Source: Streptomyces sp. NBC_00162 (GTDB lineage: Bacteria; Actinomycetota; Actinomycetes; Streptomycetales; Streptomycetaceae). From it: a stretch of DNA of 64,000 nucleotides. The position numbers and the translations under genes are program-made. Location: positions 6,262,001 to 6,326,000 of the forward strand of contig NZ_CP102509.1 of NCBI RefSeq assembly GCF_024611995.1. Reading direction: 5' to 3'. Shown piece by piece: positions 17,445-25,820 of the stretch. A model generated the notes under the pieces. It did not search any database. It was not told the DNA's origin and was given only the letters and a program-made list of their open reading frames with translations. Within the stretch, counting starts at the first letter, position 1. Each line of letters opens with the position of its first letter.

Positions 17445-19973
17445 ATGTCCGCACTGACGCGCAACGAAGCGCAGCTCCGAGCACAGCTCCTCGACGTCCA
17501 CCACTACGTCGTCGGCCTCGACCTCACCGCCGGCGACGACACCTTCGAGTCCGCCACCGTCATCCGGTTCACCGCCAACACCGCCGGAGACACCTTCCTG
17601 GAGCTGAAACCGGACCTCCTGCACTCCGTCGCCCTCGACGGCAACCCCCTCGACCCCGCCGCCCTCGACGGCAACCGCCTCCCGCTCACCGGCCTCACCG
17701 AAGGCCCCCACGAGCTGCGCGTCGACGCCCGCATGCGCTACTCCCGCACCGGCGAGGGCCTGCACCGCTTCACCGACCCCGCCGACGGCGAGACGTACGT
17801 CTACTCCCAGATGTTCATGGACGACGTCCAGCGGGTCTTCCCGGCCTTCGACCAGCCCGACCTCAAGGCCGTCTTCGAATTCACCGTCGCCGCCCCCGCC
17901 CACTGGACCGTCCTCGCCAACGGCGTCACCACACGCCTCGCCGACCGGGACACCGACGGCGCCGGCATCTGGCAGTCCGCCGCCACCCCCGTCATCTCCA
18001 CCTACCTCGCCGCCGTCGCCGCAGGCCCCTGGCACAGCGTGACCACCGAACACGCCGGACTGCCCTTCGGCATCCACTGCCGCCAGTCCCTCGCCCCCCA
18101 CCTGGACGCCGACGCCGAAGAAATCCTCTCCCTCACCAAGGACTGCTTCGACCGCTACCAGGAAAAATTCACCGAGCCCTACCCCTTCGACTCCTACGAC
18201 CAGGCCTTCGTACCCGAGTTCAACGCCGGAGCCATGGAGAACCCCGGCCTCGTCACCTTCCGCGACGAGTTCATCTACCGCTCCGCCGTCACCGACACCG
18301 AACGCCAGACCCGCGCCATGGTCATCGCCCACGAGATGGCCCACATGTGGTTCGGCGACCTCGTCACCCTCGCCTGGTTCGACGACATCTGGCTCAACGA
18401 ATCCTTCGCCGAATACATGGGCTACCAGACCCTCACCGAAGCCACCCGCTTCACCGACACCTGGACCGAATTCGGCGTCACCCGCAAGGCCTGGGGCTAC
18501 GACGCCGACCAACGCCCCTCCACCCACCCCGTCGCCCCCGACCCCGACGACGTCCCCGACACCGCCTCCGCCCTCCTCAACTTCGACGGCATCTCCTACG
18601 CCAAGGGCGCCTCCGCCCTGCGCCAACTCGTCACCTGGCTCGGCGAAAAGGACTTCCTCGCCGGCATCAACACCCACTTCGCCCGCCACAAGTTCGCCAA
18701 CGCCTCCCTCGCCGACTTCGTCGACTCCCTCGCCGCCCACACCGAACGCGACGTCCACGCCTGGGCCCGGATCTGGCTGCGCACCACCGGCATCGACACC
18801 CTCACCCCACAGATCGAGGAGAGCACCGACGACGGCGACGGCCCCGGCGGCTGGACCCTCACCGTCGACCGCAAGGGCAGCCGCCCCCACCGCATCACCG
18901 CCGGCGTCTACCACCACGACACCGCCGACGCCCGCACCCTGGAGCGCACCGAACTCCTCCACCTCGACGTCCCCTCCGACGAGGTCCTCTCCGCCACCGG
19001 CCCGCGCCCGGCCCTCCTCGTCCTCAACGACGGCGACCTCACCTACGCCAAGGTCCGCCTCGACGAGACCTCCGTGGAAACCGTCCTGCGCGGCCTCTCC
19101 GGCATCCCCGACGCCCTCACCCGCACCGTCGTCTGGAACTCCCTGCGCGACATGGTCCGCGACGGCGAACTCGCCCCCGGCGACTACCTGGCCACCGCCG
19201 AAGCACACCTGCCCGAGGAACACGACCTGGCCCTCGTCCAGGGCGTCCTCACCTTCGCCCGCACCCAGATCGCCACCCGCTACGTCGCCCCCGAACAGCG
19301 CACCGCGGCCCTCGCCACCATCACCTCCATCGCCCGCGACCTGCTGCGGCGCACCGAGGACGGCTCAGACCCCGGCCTGCGCCTGACCGCCGTACGGACC
19401 CTCATCGACAGCGCCACCCAGCCCGACACCCCGGCCGCCTGGCTCGCCGACGACGCCGTCCCCGGCGGGCCCGCCCTCGACCCCGAGCTGCGCTGGCGCA
19501 TCCTGGCCCGCCTCGCCGTCCTCGGCGCCATCGGGGAACGCGACATCGACGCCGCCGTCGCCGACGACCCCAGCGCCACCGGCCAGGAAGGCGCGGCCCG
19601 CTGCCGCGCAGCCCTCCCCACGGCGCAGGCCAAAGCCGCCGCCTGGGACCGCCTCTTCCACGACGACACCCTCTCCAACTACCTCTTCAGCGCCACCGCC
19701 CAGGGCTTCTGGCAGCCCGAACAGGCCGACCTCGTACGGGAGTACGTGCCCCGCTTCTACCCCGAGGCCGTCGCCCTCGCCGCCCGCCGCGGCCCGGCCA
19801 TCGGCGAAGCCGCCGGCCGCTGGGCCTTCCCGGCCTACGCCGTGGACGAAGCCAACCTCCAGGCCGGCCACGACTGCCTCGCCGACCCGGACATCCTCCC
19901 CCTCCTGCGCCGCAAACTCGTCGACCAACTCGACGACCTGGCCCGCGCCCTGAGGGTGGTCCGCACCGCTTAA
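17445..19973 (+). CDS. pepN: aminopeptidase N, M1 family
   Basis: An 842-residue cytosolic zinc aminopeptidase, near the usual 850-860 of Streptomyces PepN. The substrate-binding GAMEN is near residue 262, the zinc site HEMAHMWFGDLVT begins near 296, and NESFAE supplies the third ligand. An ERAP1-like helical C-terminal domain follows. It removes N-terminal residues from peptides and is the main broad aminopeptidase of the genus. Two in-frame ATGs (17436 and 17445) compete; MSALTRNEAQLRAQLL at 17445 aligns best with the family start. The TAA stop coincides with the edge of a dispersed repeat. Confidence 0.94.
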   Translation: MSALTRNEAQLRAQLLDVHHYVVGLDLTAGDDTFESATVIRFTANTAGDTFLELKPDLLHSVALDGNPLDPAALDGNRLPLTGLTEGPHELRVDARMRYSRTGEGLHRFTDPADGETYVYSQMFMDDVQRVFPAFDQPDLKAVFEFTVAAPAHWTVLANGVTTRLADRDTDGAGIWQSAATPVISTYLAAVAAGPWHSVTTEHAGLPFGIHCRQSLAPHLDADAEEILSLTKDCFDRYQEKFTEPYPFDSYDQAFVPEFNAGAMENPGLVTFRDEFIYRSAVTDTERQTRAMVIAHEMAHMWFGDLVTLAWFDDIWLNESFAEYMGYQTLTEATRFTDTWTEFGVTRKAWGYDADQRPSTHPVAPDPDDVPDTASALLNFDGISYAKGASALRQLVTWLGEKDFLAGINTHFARHKFANASLADFVDSLAAHTERDVHAWARIWLRTTGIDTLTPQIEESTDDGDGPGGWTLTVDRKGSRPHRITAGVYHHDTADARTLERTELLHLDVPSDEVLSATGPRPALLVLNDGDLTYAKVRLDETSVETVLRGLSGIPDALTRTVVWNSLRDMVRDGELAPGDYLATAEAHLPEEHDLALVQGVLTFARTQIATRYVAPEQRTAALATITSIARDLLRRTEDGSDPGLRLTAVRTLIDSATQPDTPAAWLADDAVPGGPALDPELRWRILARLAVLGAIGERDIDAAVADDPSATGQEGAARCRAALPTAQAKAAAWDRLFHDDTLSNYLFSATAQGFWQPEQADLVREYVPRFYPEAVALAARRGPAIGEAAGRWAFPAYAVDEANLQAGHDCLADPDILPLLRRKLVDQLDDLARALRVVRTA

Positions 19974-20093
19974 GCCCCGCCGGCGATTGAGGCGCGGGGG
20001 TCTGGGGGCGGAGCCCCTGGGGGCACCTCCCAGCGGTAGCTGGGGGAGAAACGGCGAAAGGGCGGGGCGGGGAGCAGCTCCGCGCAGCGGCAC
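19973..20093. repeat. dispersed Streptomyces intergenic repeat, copy 1
   Basis: Positions 19973-20017 (AGCCCCGCCGGCGATTGAGG... through GGCGGAGCCCC) match the arms of an inverted repeat inside hrpB (48006-48121) with few differences. It continues with a CTCCCAGCGGTAGCTGGGGG hairpin (20028-20046) and a tail GGGCGGGGCGGGGAGC...CCGCGCAGCGG (20061-20093), which also matches the sequence beside the hrpB copy. It begins at the pepN stop and fills most of the pepN-decarboxylase gap. No gene is seen in it. Confidence 0.82.
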
Positions 20094-20234
20094 CCCCGCC
20101 CCGCCCCGCAGGGACCGGCAGGGACCGGCCGGAAATCGATCCCGGACAAACCCCGGCGGTTACCCCATTCGGGTCGGATCGTTGTACCGGCCGGGTGCCC
20201 CCGCCCCGCACCCCTCCCAGCCCCGGAGGACCCG

Positions 20235-21623
20235 ATGACCGCGCCGCCCGGCACACTGCCCCCGCTCGCCGGCGGAGCCAACGGCCCCGCGGCCCTGCGG
20301 CCCCTCCTCGACACCGTCCTCGAAGCCCTCCGCACCGGAGCCGAGGAGCGCGGCGGGCCACTCCCGGCCGGCGGCCCCGACACCCTCGCGGCCCGCGTCC
20401 AGGCCGCACTGGGCGACGTACTCCCCACCAAGGGAACCGGGGACCACGAAGCGCTCCGGACCCTCGTCCACACCCTCGCCGCCGGCGCCGCAGACCCCGC
20501 CGACCCCCTCTGCGCAGCCCACCTGCACGGCCCGCCCCTCGCCGTCGCGGCCGCCGCCGACCTCGCCGCCAGCGCCCTCAACCCCTCCCTCGACTCCTGG
20601 GACCAGGCCCCCGCCGCCTCCGCCATCGAGGCCCTCGTCACCCGCGCACTCGCCGCCGAGTTCTACGACACCCCCCACGCCGACGCCCTCGTCACCACCG
20701 GCGGCACCGAAGCCAACCAACTCGCCCTGCTCCTCGCCCGCGAACGCCACGGCCCCCGCCTCACCGTCCTGCACGGCGCCAACGCCCACCACTCCATCCC
20801 CCGAGCCGCCTGGCTCCTCGGCCTCCCCCCGGCCACCACCATCCCCACCCCCACCGGCACCCTCGACCCCGCCGACCTCGCCCGAACCCTCGCCGCCACC
20901 ACCGGCCCCACCCTCGTCACCGCGACCGCCGGCACCACCGACGCCGGACTCATCGACCCCCTCCACCGCATCGCCGACCTCTGCGACCGCCACGGCGCCG
21001 ACCTCCACATCGACGCCGCCTACGGAGGACCGCTCGCCCTCAGCCCCCGCCACCGCGACAAGGTCACCGGCCTCGCACGAGCCACATCCCTCACCATCGA
21101 CCTCCACAAACTCGGCTGGCAGCCCGTCGCCGCCGGACTCCTCGCCGTCCCCGACACCACCCTCCTCGCCCCCCTCGCCCACCAAGCCGACTACCTCAAC
21201 GCCACCGACGACACCGAAGCCGGCCTGCCCGACCTCCTCGGCCGCTCCCTGCGCACGACCCGCCGCCCCGACATCCTCAAGATCGCCACCACCCTGCGCT
21301 CACTCGGCCGCGACGGCCTCACCCACCTCATCGACCACACCTGCGCACTCGCCCACCACCTCGCCACACGCCTCGACGCCCACCCCCACTTCGAACTCCA
21401 CGCACCCCCCACCCTCACCACCGTGCTCTTCCGGCCCACCCACGCCGATGACACCCAGGTCGCCACCCTGCGCCGCACCCTCCTGCACGAAGGCCGCGCC
21501 GTCCTCGGCCGCACCCACGCCGACGGCCGCCTCTGGCTCAAAGCCACCCTGCTCAACCCGCACACCACCGCGGGGGACCTGGACACCCTCATCGCCCTCC
21601 TGGAAGGCAGCACCCACCGATGA
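20235..21623 (+). CDS. PLP-dependent group II decarboxylase, DesA/diaminobutyrate decarboxylase-like
   Basis: A 462-residue fold-type I decarboxylase. It has NPSLDSWDQAPAA, TTGGTEANQLALLLAR for phosphate binding, HIDAAYGGPL with the Asp that contacts PLP, and the Schiff-base lysine K292 in DLHKLGWQP. Substrate candidates are lysine, ornithine or diaminobutyrate. It differs clearly from the Streptomyces DesA I recall (DYHKSFFQP at the lysine), so it looks like a paralogue. Its stop overlaps the start of an N-hydroxylase gene by ATGA, so the product amine is probably N-hydroxylated. GGAGG precedes the ATG. No acyltransferase or siderophore synthetase follows. Confidence 0.85.
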   Translation: MTAPPGTLPPLAGGANGPAALRPLLDTVLEALRTGAEERGGPLPAGGPDTLAARVQAALGDVLPTKGTGDHEALRTLVHTLAAGAADPADPLCAAHLHGPPLAVAAAADLAASALNPSLDSWDQAPAASAIEALVTRALAAEFYDTPHADALVTTGGTEANQLALLLARERHGPRLTVLHGANAHHSIPRAAWLLGLPPATTIPTPTGTLDPADLARTLAATTGPTLVTATAGTTDAGLIDPLHRIADLCDRHGADLHIDAAYGGPLALSPRHRDKVTGLARATSLTIDLHKLGWQPVAAGLLAVPDTTLLAPLAHQADYLNATDDTEAGLPDLLGRSLRTTRRPDILKIATTLRSLGRDGLTHLIDHTCALAHHLATRLDAHPHFELHAPPTLTTVLFRPTHADDTQVATLRRTLLHEGRAVLGRTHADGRLWLKATLLNPHTTAGDLDTLIALLEGSTHR

Positions 21624-23029
21624 CCGCCCAGCTCGATGCCCCCCACGACCTCGTCGGAATCGGCATCGGCCCCTTCAACCTGTCCCTCGCGGCCCTCGCC
21701 CACGGCCTGCCGCACCAAGGAGCAGGCGAACTCGCCACCGCCTTCTACGACCAGCGCCGCGACTTCCGCTGGCACCCCGGACTCCTCATCGACGGAGCCA
21801 CCCTCCAAGTCCCCTTCCTCGCCGACCTGGTCACCCTCGCCGACCCGGCCAGCCCCTGGAGCTTCCTCAACTACCTCAAGCACAAGGAACGGCTCTTCCC
21901 CTTCTACTTCGCCGAGCAGTTCCACATCCAGCGCGCCGAATACGACGCCTACTGCCGCTGGGTCGCCGGCCGCGTCCCCGGACTCCACTTCGGCCACCAG
22001 GTCGACGCCGTCCGCTGGAACCCCGAACGCGACCTCTTCGAAGTCGACTTCACCCAACTCGACCCCGACGGCGAAGCCGAAGCCCTCGGCCGCACCTACA
22101 CCCGCCACCTCGCCCTAGGCATCGGCACCGCCCCCTACATCCCCGAACCCCTGCGCCCCCTCGCCGAAGCCCCCACCGTCCCCGTCATCCACTCCGCCGA
22201 CTACCTCGACAACCGCCAACGCATCCTCAGCGCCGAACACGTCACCGTCATCGGATCAGGCCAGTCCGGCGCCGAAGTCTTCCTCGACCTCCTGCGCGCC
22301 CGCCCCGCCGGCCGCGAACGCCTCACCTGGCTCGCCCGCACCCCCTCCTTCGCCCCCATGGAGTACTCCAAGCTCGGCCTCGAACACTTCACCCCCGACT
22401 ACACCCGCTACTTCCACGCCCTGACCGAACCCGTCCGCGACAAGCTCGTCCCCGCCCAATGGCAACTCCACAAGGGCATCGACGCCGACACCATCGCCGC
22501 CATCCACGACGAGCTCTACCGCCGCACCCTCCACGGCGGCTGGCCCGACACCGTCCTCACCCCCGGAGTCAGCGTCCGCACCGCCGGCCGCGTCGCCACC
22601 ACCAAAGTCGAACTCCACCTCGAACACGTCGAACAAGGCACCCGCTCCCGCCTCACCACCGACGCCGTCGTCCTCGCCACCGGCTACAAGGAACGACCCC
22701 TCACCAGCCTCCTCGCAGGCCTCGACCCCTACCTGCGCAAGGACTCCTCCGACCGCCCCCGCATCGACGACCGCTACCGGATGATCACCGACCCCGCCGT
22801 CACCGGCAGCATCTTCGTCCAGAACGGCGAACGCCACACCCACGGCGTCGGAGCCCCCGACCTCGGCCTCGCCGCCTGGCGCAGCGCCGCCATCCTCAAC
22901 ACCCTCACGGGCAAAGAGCCCTACCCCCAGCCCACACGAACCGCCTTCACCACCTTCGGCCTCGACCAGCGGGAGCACACCCGCCCCCAACCCGCAGGCG
23001 AACTGCTCCCGCTGGTCGAACACCCCTAG
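21620..23029 (+). CDS. FAD-dependent lysine/ornithine/diamine N-hydroxylase
   Basis: A 469-residue flavin monooxygenase of the IucD/PvdA/DesB type. The FAD-binding GIGIGPFNLSLAAL is near residue 13, the NADPH-binding VIGSGQSGAEVF near 211, and the family ATGYKERPL near 353. It hydroxylates the terminal amine of lysine, ornithine or a diamine using NADPH and O2, normally for hydroxamate siderophores. The ATG overlaps the decarboxylase stop, so the pair is co-translated. The next gene is convergent, so the unit stops at two genes, and no iron-box palindrome was found upstream. Confidence 0.88.
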   Translation: MTAQLDAPHDLVGIGIGPFNLSLAALAHGLPHQGAGELATAFYDQRRDFRWHPGLLIDGATLQVPFLADLVTLADPASPWSFLNYLKHKERLFPFYFAEQFHIQRAEYDAYCRWVAGRVPGLHFGHQVDAVRWNPERDLFEVDFTQLDPDGEAEALGRTYTRHLALGIGTAPYIPEPLRPLAEAPTVPVIHSADYLDNRQRILSAEHVTVIGSGQSGAEVFLDLLRARPAGRERLTWLARTPSFAPMEYSKLGLEHFTPDYTRYFHALTEPVRDKLVPAQWQLHKGIDADTIAAIHDELYRRTLHGGWPDTVLTPGVSVRTAGRVATTKVELHLEHVEQGTRSRLTTDAVVLATGYKERPLTSLLAGLDPYLRKDSSDRPRIDDRYRMITDPAVTGSIFVQNGERHTHGVGAPDLGLAAWRSAAILNTLTGKEPYPQPTRTAFTTFGLDQREHTRPQPAGELLPLVEHP

Positions 23030-23042
23030 GAAGACCGCCGAT

Positions 23043-24842
23043 CTAGAAGACCGGCACATCCTCCCGAGTCAACCGCCACGCCACCGAAGCGAACTGCGCC
23101 GGATCCACCGTCCCCTTCGCCTTCACCCACTGGATGATCGTGTTACGGATCTCGTCCGAATCCGCCCACAACTGCCTGGCCTGCGGAACATGCGGGAAGT
23201 TCCCGCCACCCGAGGCCCGGTAGTTGTTCACCGCCAGCACGAACTGCCCCGCCGGATCCACCGGCTTCCCCTCGAACGACAACCCCACGATCCGCGAACC
23301 CACCGGCTGCGCCACATCGATGTCGTACGTGAACCCGTACACCGCGTCGTAGTTGTAGTCCGGCGTGCCCTCGGAGTTCGTCAGCTTCGCCGGATCCACC
23401 ACCTCACCCGGCGCCGTCCGCACGTAATACCGCGCCGAATACTCCAGATAGTCCTTCACCTGCGCACCCGTGAGCAGCCGCGCCTCCAGCGTGTTCTCGA
23501 ACGGGTACAAGCCCGCCGCATCCCTGATCGTCACCTGCCCGGCCGGGATCGCCGCCGTACGCGAGAAGCACGAAGCCTGCGACACCACCGGAAGCCCCGC
23601 CCACTGCGTACCGGAAAGAGCCGCCCGCACCGTCTCCGCCTGCACATGGTTGATCAAATCGATGATCGCCACGTCCTTGACCGGACCCTCCGCCGCAGAC
23701 ATCGCCTGCGTCGAGGTACCGATCACCTGGTTCACATACGCCACGACCTTGCGGTGCTCGTCCGACAGCAACCGCGCGATCTTCGGGTCCTCCGCGACCG
23801 TGTTGGAGTTCAGCACCTTCGCCGCGACCTTCGCCACCGACCAGCGGCCCTTCTCCCACACCAGCTCGAAGTCGAACAGCGTCAGCCGCTGCCCCCACTT
23901 CAGCGGCTCCGACAGCACCACGTCCTTGCCGGTCGCCTTGTTCTTCACCCGGTACTCGGGAATCTCCGTGTGCGCATGGCCCACCAGGATCGCGTCGATC
24001 CCCGGCACCTGCTCCGCCACCAGCCCTGCCGCGTTCTCGATGTAGGGCAGCTGGTCCCCGTACGAGGACGTCCCGCTCGACCCCGAATGCGCCGACACGA
24101 TCACCACATCGGCGCCCATCGAACGCAGCTTCGGCACGTACTTCGCCGCCTGCTCCTCCAGCCCCGGGAACGTCATCTTGCCCTGCACGTTCGCCTTGTC
24201 CCAGATCGCGATCCCCGGGTTCGTCAGCCCCAGCACCGCCACCTTCACGTCCCGCCCGCAAGGCGTCCGCAGCCGGTGCATGCTGTACGGCGGGAACGCC
24301 GGCCGCAGCGTCTTCGCATCCAGCGCGTTCGCCCCCAACAGCGGGAAATCACACTGCTCCTCGAACTTCCGCAGCACCGGAATCCCGTAATTGAACTCGT
24401 GGTTCCCCAGCGCCGCCGCGTCATAGCCGATCGCGTTCATCGCCTGCGCCATCGGATGCACCGGACCCCGGCGCGCCGTGATCGGATCCACCTTCGCGTA
24501 GTAGTACGAAAGCTGCGTGCCCTGGATCGTGTCACCCGCATCGATCAGCAGCGTGTTCCGCCGCCCCTTCTCCGCCCGCACCTGGTCCACCAGCGTCGAG
24601 ATCTTCGCCAGACCGACGTCGTTGTGCGCCTTGTCGTCGAACTCCTTGTCCGTGAAATAGTCCCAGTTGAAGACATTCCCGTGCAGATCGGTCGTCCCCA
24701 TCACCGTGAACGAGTACGTCCGCGGCCCCGGTCCCTTCACACCCTCCTGCGCGGCGGCCGGGGTGCTCGTGGCCCCCGCCAACGCCACGGCCGCACCCGT
24801 CGCGGCCGTGGTCCCCAGAAAAGTCCTGCGGTCGAACGCCAT
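23043..24842 (-). CDS. Tat-exported 5'-nucleotidase / cyclic nucleotide phosphodiesterase
   Basis: A 599-residue metallophosphoesterase. The N-terminus MAFDRRTFLGTTAATGAAVALAG is a twin-arginine signal followed by a hydrophobic stretch and an AxA-type cleavage region near 30. The catalytic domain has TDLHGN (D52, H54), DAGDTIQGT, GNHEFNYG and VGHAHTEIP for two metals; the C-terminal half is the 5'-nucleotidase substrate domain. It would release phosphate and nucleosides from nucleotides outside the cell. GGGGAG lies 5 bases before ATG 24842; the longer frame is a read-back. The stop is 13 bases from the convergent hydroxylase stop. Confidence 0.9.
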   Translation of the reverse strand: MAFDRRTFLGTTAATGAAVALAGATSTPAAAQEGVKGPGPRTYSFTVMGTTDLHGNVFNWDYFTDKEFDDKAHNDVGLAKISTLVDQVRAEKGRRNTLLIDAGDTIQGTQLSYYYAKVDPITARRGPVHPMAQAMNAIGYDAAALGNHEFNYGIPVLRKFEEQCDFPLLGANALDAKTLRPAFPPYSMHRLRTPCGRDVKVAVLGLTNPGIAIWDKANVQGKMTFPGLEEQAAKYVPKLRSMGADVVIVSAHSGSSGTSSYGDQLPYIENAAGLVAEQVPGIDAILVGHAHTEIPEYRVKNKATGKDVVLSEPLKWGQRLTLFDFELVWEKGRWSVAKVAAKVLNSNTVAEDPKIARLLSDEHRKVVAYVNQVIGTSTQAMSAAEGPVKDVAIIDLINHVQAETVRAALSGTQWAGLPVVSQASCFSRTAAIPAGQVTIRDAAGLYPFENTLEARLLTGAQVKDYLEYSARYYVRTAPGEVVDPAKLTNSEGTPDYNYDAVYGFTYDIDVAQPVGSRIVGLSFEGKPVDPAGQFVLAVNNYRASGGGNFPHVPQARQLWADSDEIRNTIIQWVKAKGTVDPAQFASVAWRLTREDVPVF

Positions 24843-24970
24843 GCCATCTCCCCTTTTGAGGCCTGAACAACGCGCGTAGATTCTGACCCACGGGTAACAA
24901 GGAGCAACACCCCCACCAGGTTTCGATCCGAACACCGGACCCCTACGAGCGACAGTGCGAGAGTGAAACC

Positions 24971-25672
24971 ATGACCCAGGACGCATCGCACCAGCCCTAC
25001 GGAACACCCGAAGTACCCCGCGTCGCCGTCCGCGGCGAAGCCCGCATCGAAGTCGACCCCGAAATCGCCCGCATCGGCATCACCGTCAGCGCCCGCGGCA
25101 CCGACCGACGCACCGCCCTCGAAGACCTCACCAGCCGCAACAACGCCGTCCTCGACCTCATCAAGAGCTACGGCGACCCCGTCGAAAAGCTCGAAACCGG
25201 CTCCTTCTCCATCACCCCCGAACTCACCCGCCACGGCCGCGCCGAACGCATCCGCGCCTACCACGGCCGCGTCCACATCACCGCCGAACTCAACGACTTC
25301 ACCACCCTCGGCGAACTCACCACCCGCCTCGCCGACCTCGAACTCACCCAGGTCGACGGCCCCTGGTGGGCCCTGCGCCCCACCTCACCCGCCCACGGCC
25401 AAGCCCGCCGCCAAGCCGTACTCGAAGCCGTCCAACGCGCCCGCGAATACGCCGAAGCCCTCGGCGCCCGCCTCGCCGCCCTCGTCGAACTCGCCGACCT
25501 CGGAGCCGAGAACGCCGCCCCCTTCCCCTCCGCAACCGGCGGCGGAATGCGCACCATGGCCTTCAGCGCCGCCGAAGACGCCGGCGCCCCGCCCCTCGAC
25601 CTCGAACCCCAGCGCCAGACCGTCTACGCCCAGGTGAACGCCCGCTTCACCATGACCCCGCCCCAGCTCTGA
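24971..25672 (+). CDS. SIMPL domain (DUF541) protein
   Basis: A 233-residue protein with one SIMPL/DUF541 domain over nearly its full length. It begins VAVRGEARIEVDPEIARIGITVSARGTD and has the conserved pattern of a repeated ~40-residue unit ending AVLEAVQRAREYAEALG. No signal peptide is seen, unlike many Gram-negative family members, so it is probably cytoplasmic. The molecular role of the family is poorly known; some members relate to oxidative stress. Divergent from the nucleotidase gene. Confidence 0.85.
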   Translation: MTQDASHQPYGTPEVPRVAVRGEARIEVDPEIARIGITVSARGTDRRTALEDLTSRNNAVLDLIKSYGDPVEKLETGSFSITPELTRHGRAERIRAYHGRVHITAELNDFTTLGELTTRLADLELTQVDGPWWALRPTSPAHGQARRQAVLEAVQRAREYAEALGARLAALVELADLGAENAAPFPSATGGGMRTMAFSAAEDAGAPPLDLEPQRQTVYAQVNARFTMTPPQL

Positions 25673-25696
25673 AAAACAGGCCCCGAAGCGCACCCC

Positions 25697-25720
25697 GGGG
25701 GTGCTCATCAGAGCACCCCC
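25697..25720 (+). terminator. terminator after the SIMPL gene
   Basis: GGGGGTGCT and AGCACCCCC form a perfect 9-bp stem around CATCAG, 24 bases after the stop. Confidence 0.75.
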
Positions 25721-25729
25721 ATGCACATT

Positions 25730-25768
25730 CAACAATTGTCAACAAGCTTTTGCTCAACGGTTGTTGAG
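25730..25768. promoter_or_regulatory. cluster of TTGT/CAAC inverted half-sites upstream of pyk
   Basis: An AT-rich patch contains ACAATTGT (25732-25739), TTGTCAACAA (25736-25745) and CTCAAC-N4-GTTGAG (25753-25768), three short inverted repeats with a shared TTG/CAA core. It lies 53-91 bases upstream of the pyk start and looks like an operator region. Confidence 0.5.
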
Positions 25769-25820
25769 TGGACACCAGGAACCAATTTCCTACTCCCTGG
25801 TAGGGGAATACGCTCGCCCC

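Noticed and set aside
20100..20234. Iron-box (DmdR/IdeR-type) operator before the decarboxylase gene
   Set aside because: I looked for a TTAGGTTAGGC-like palindrome and found none. A weak site cannot be excluded.
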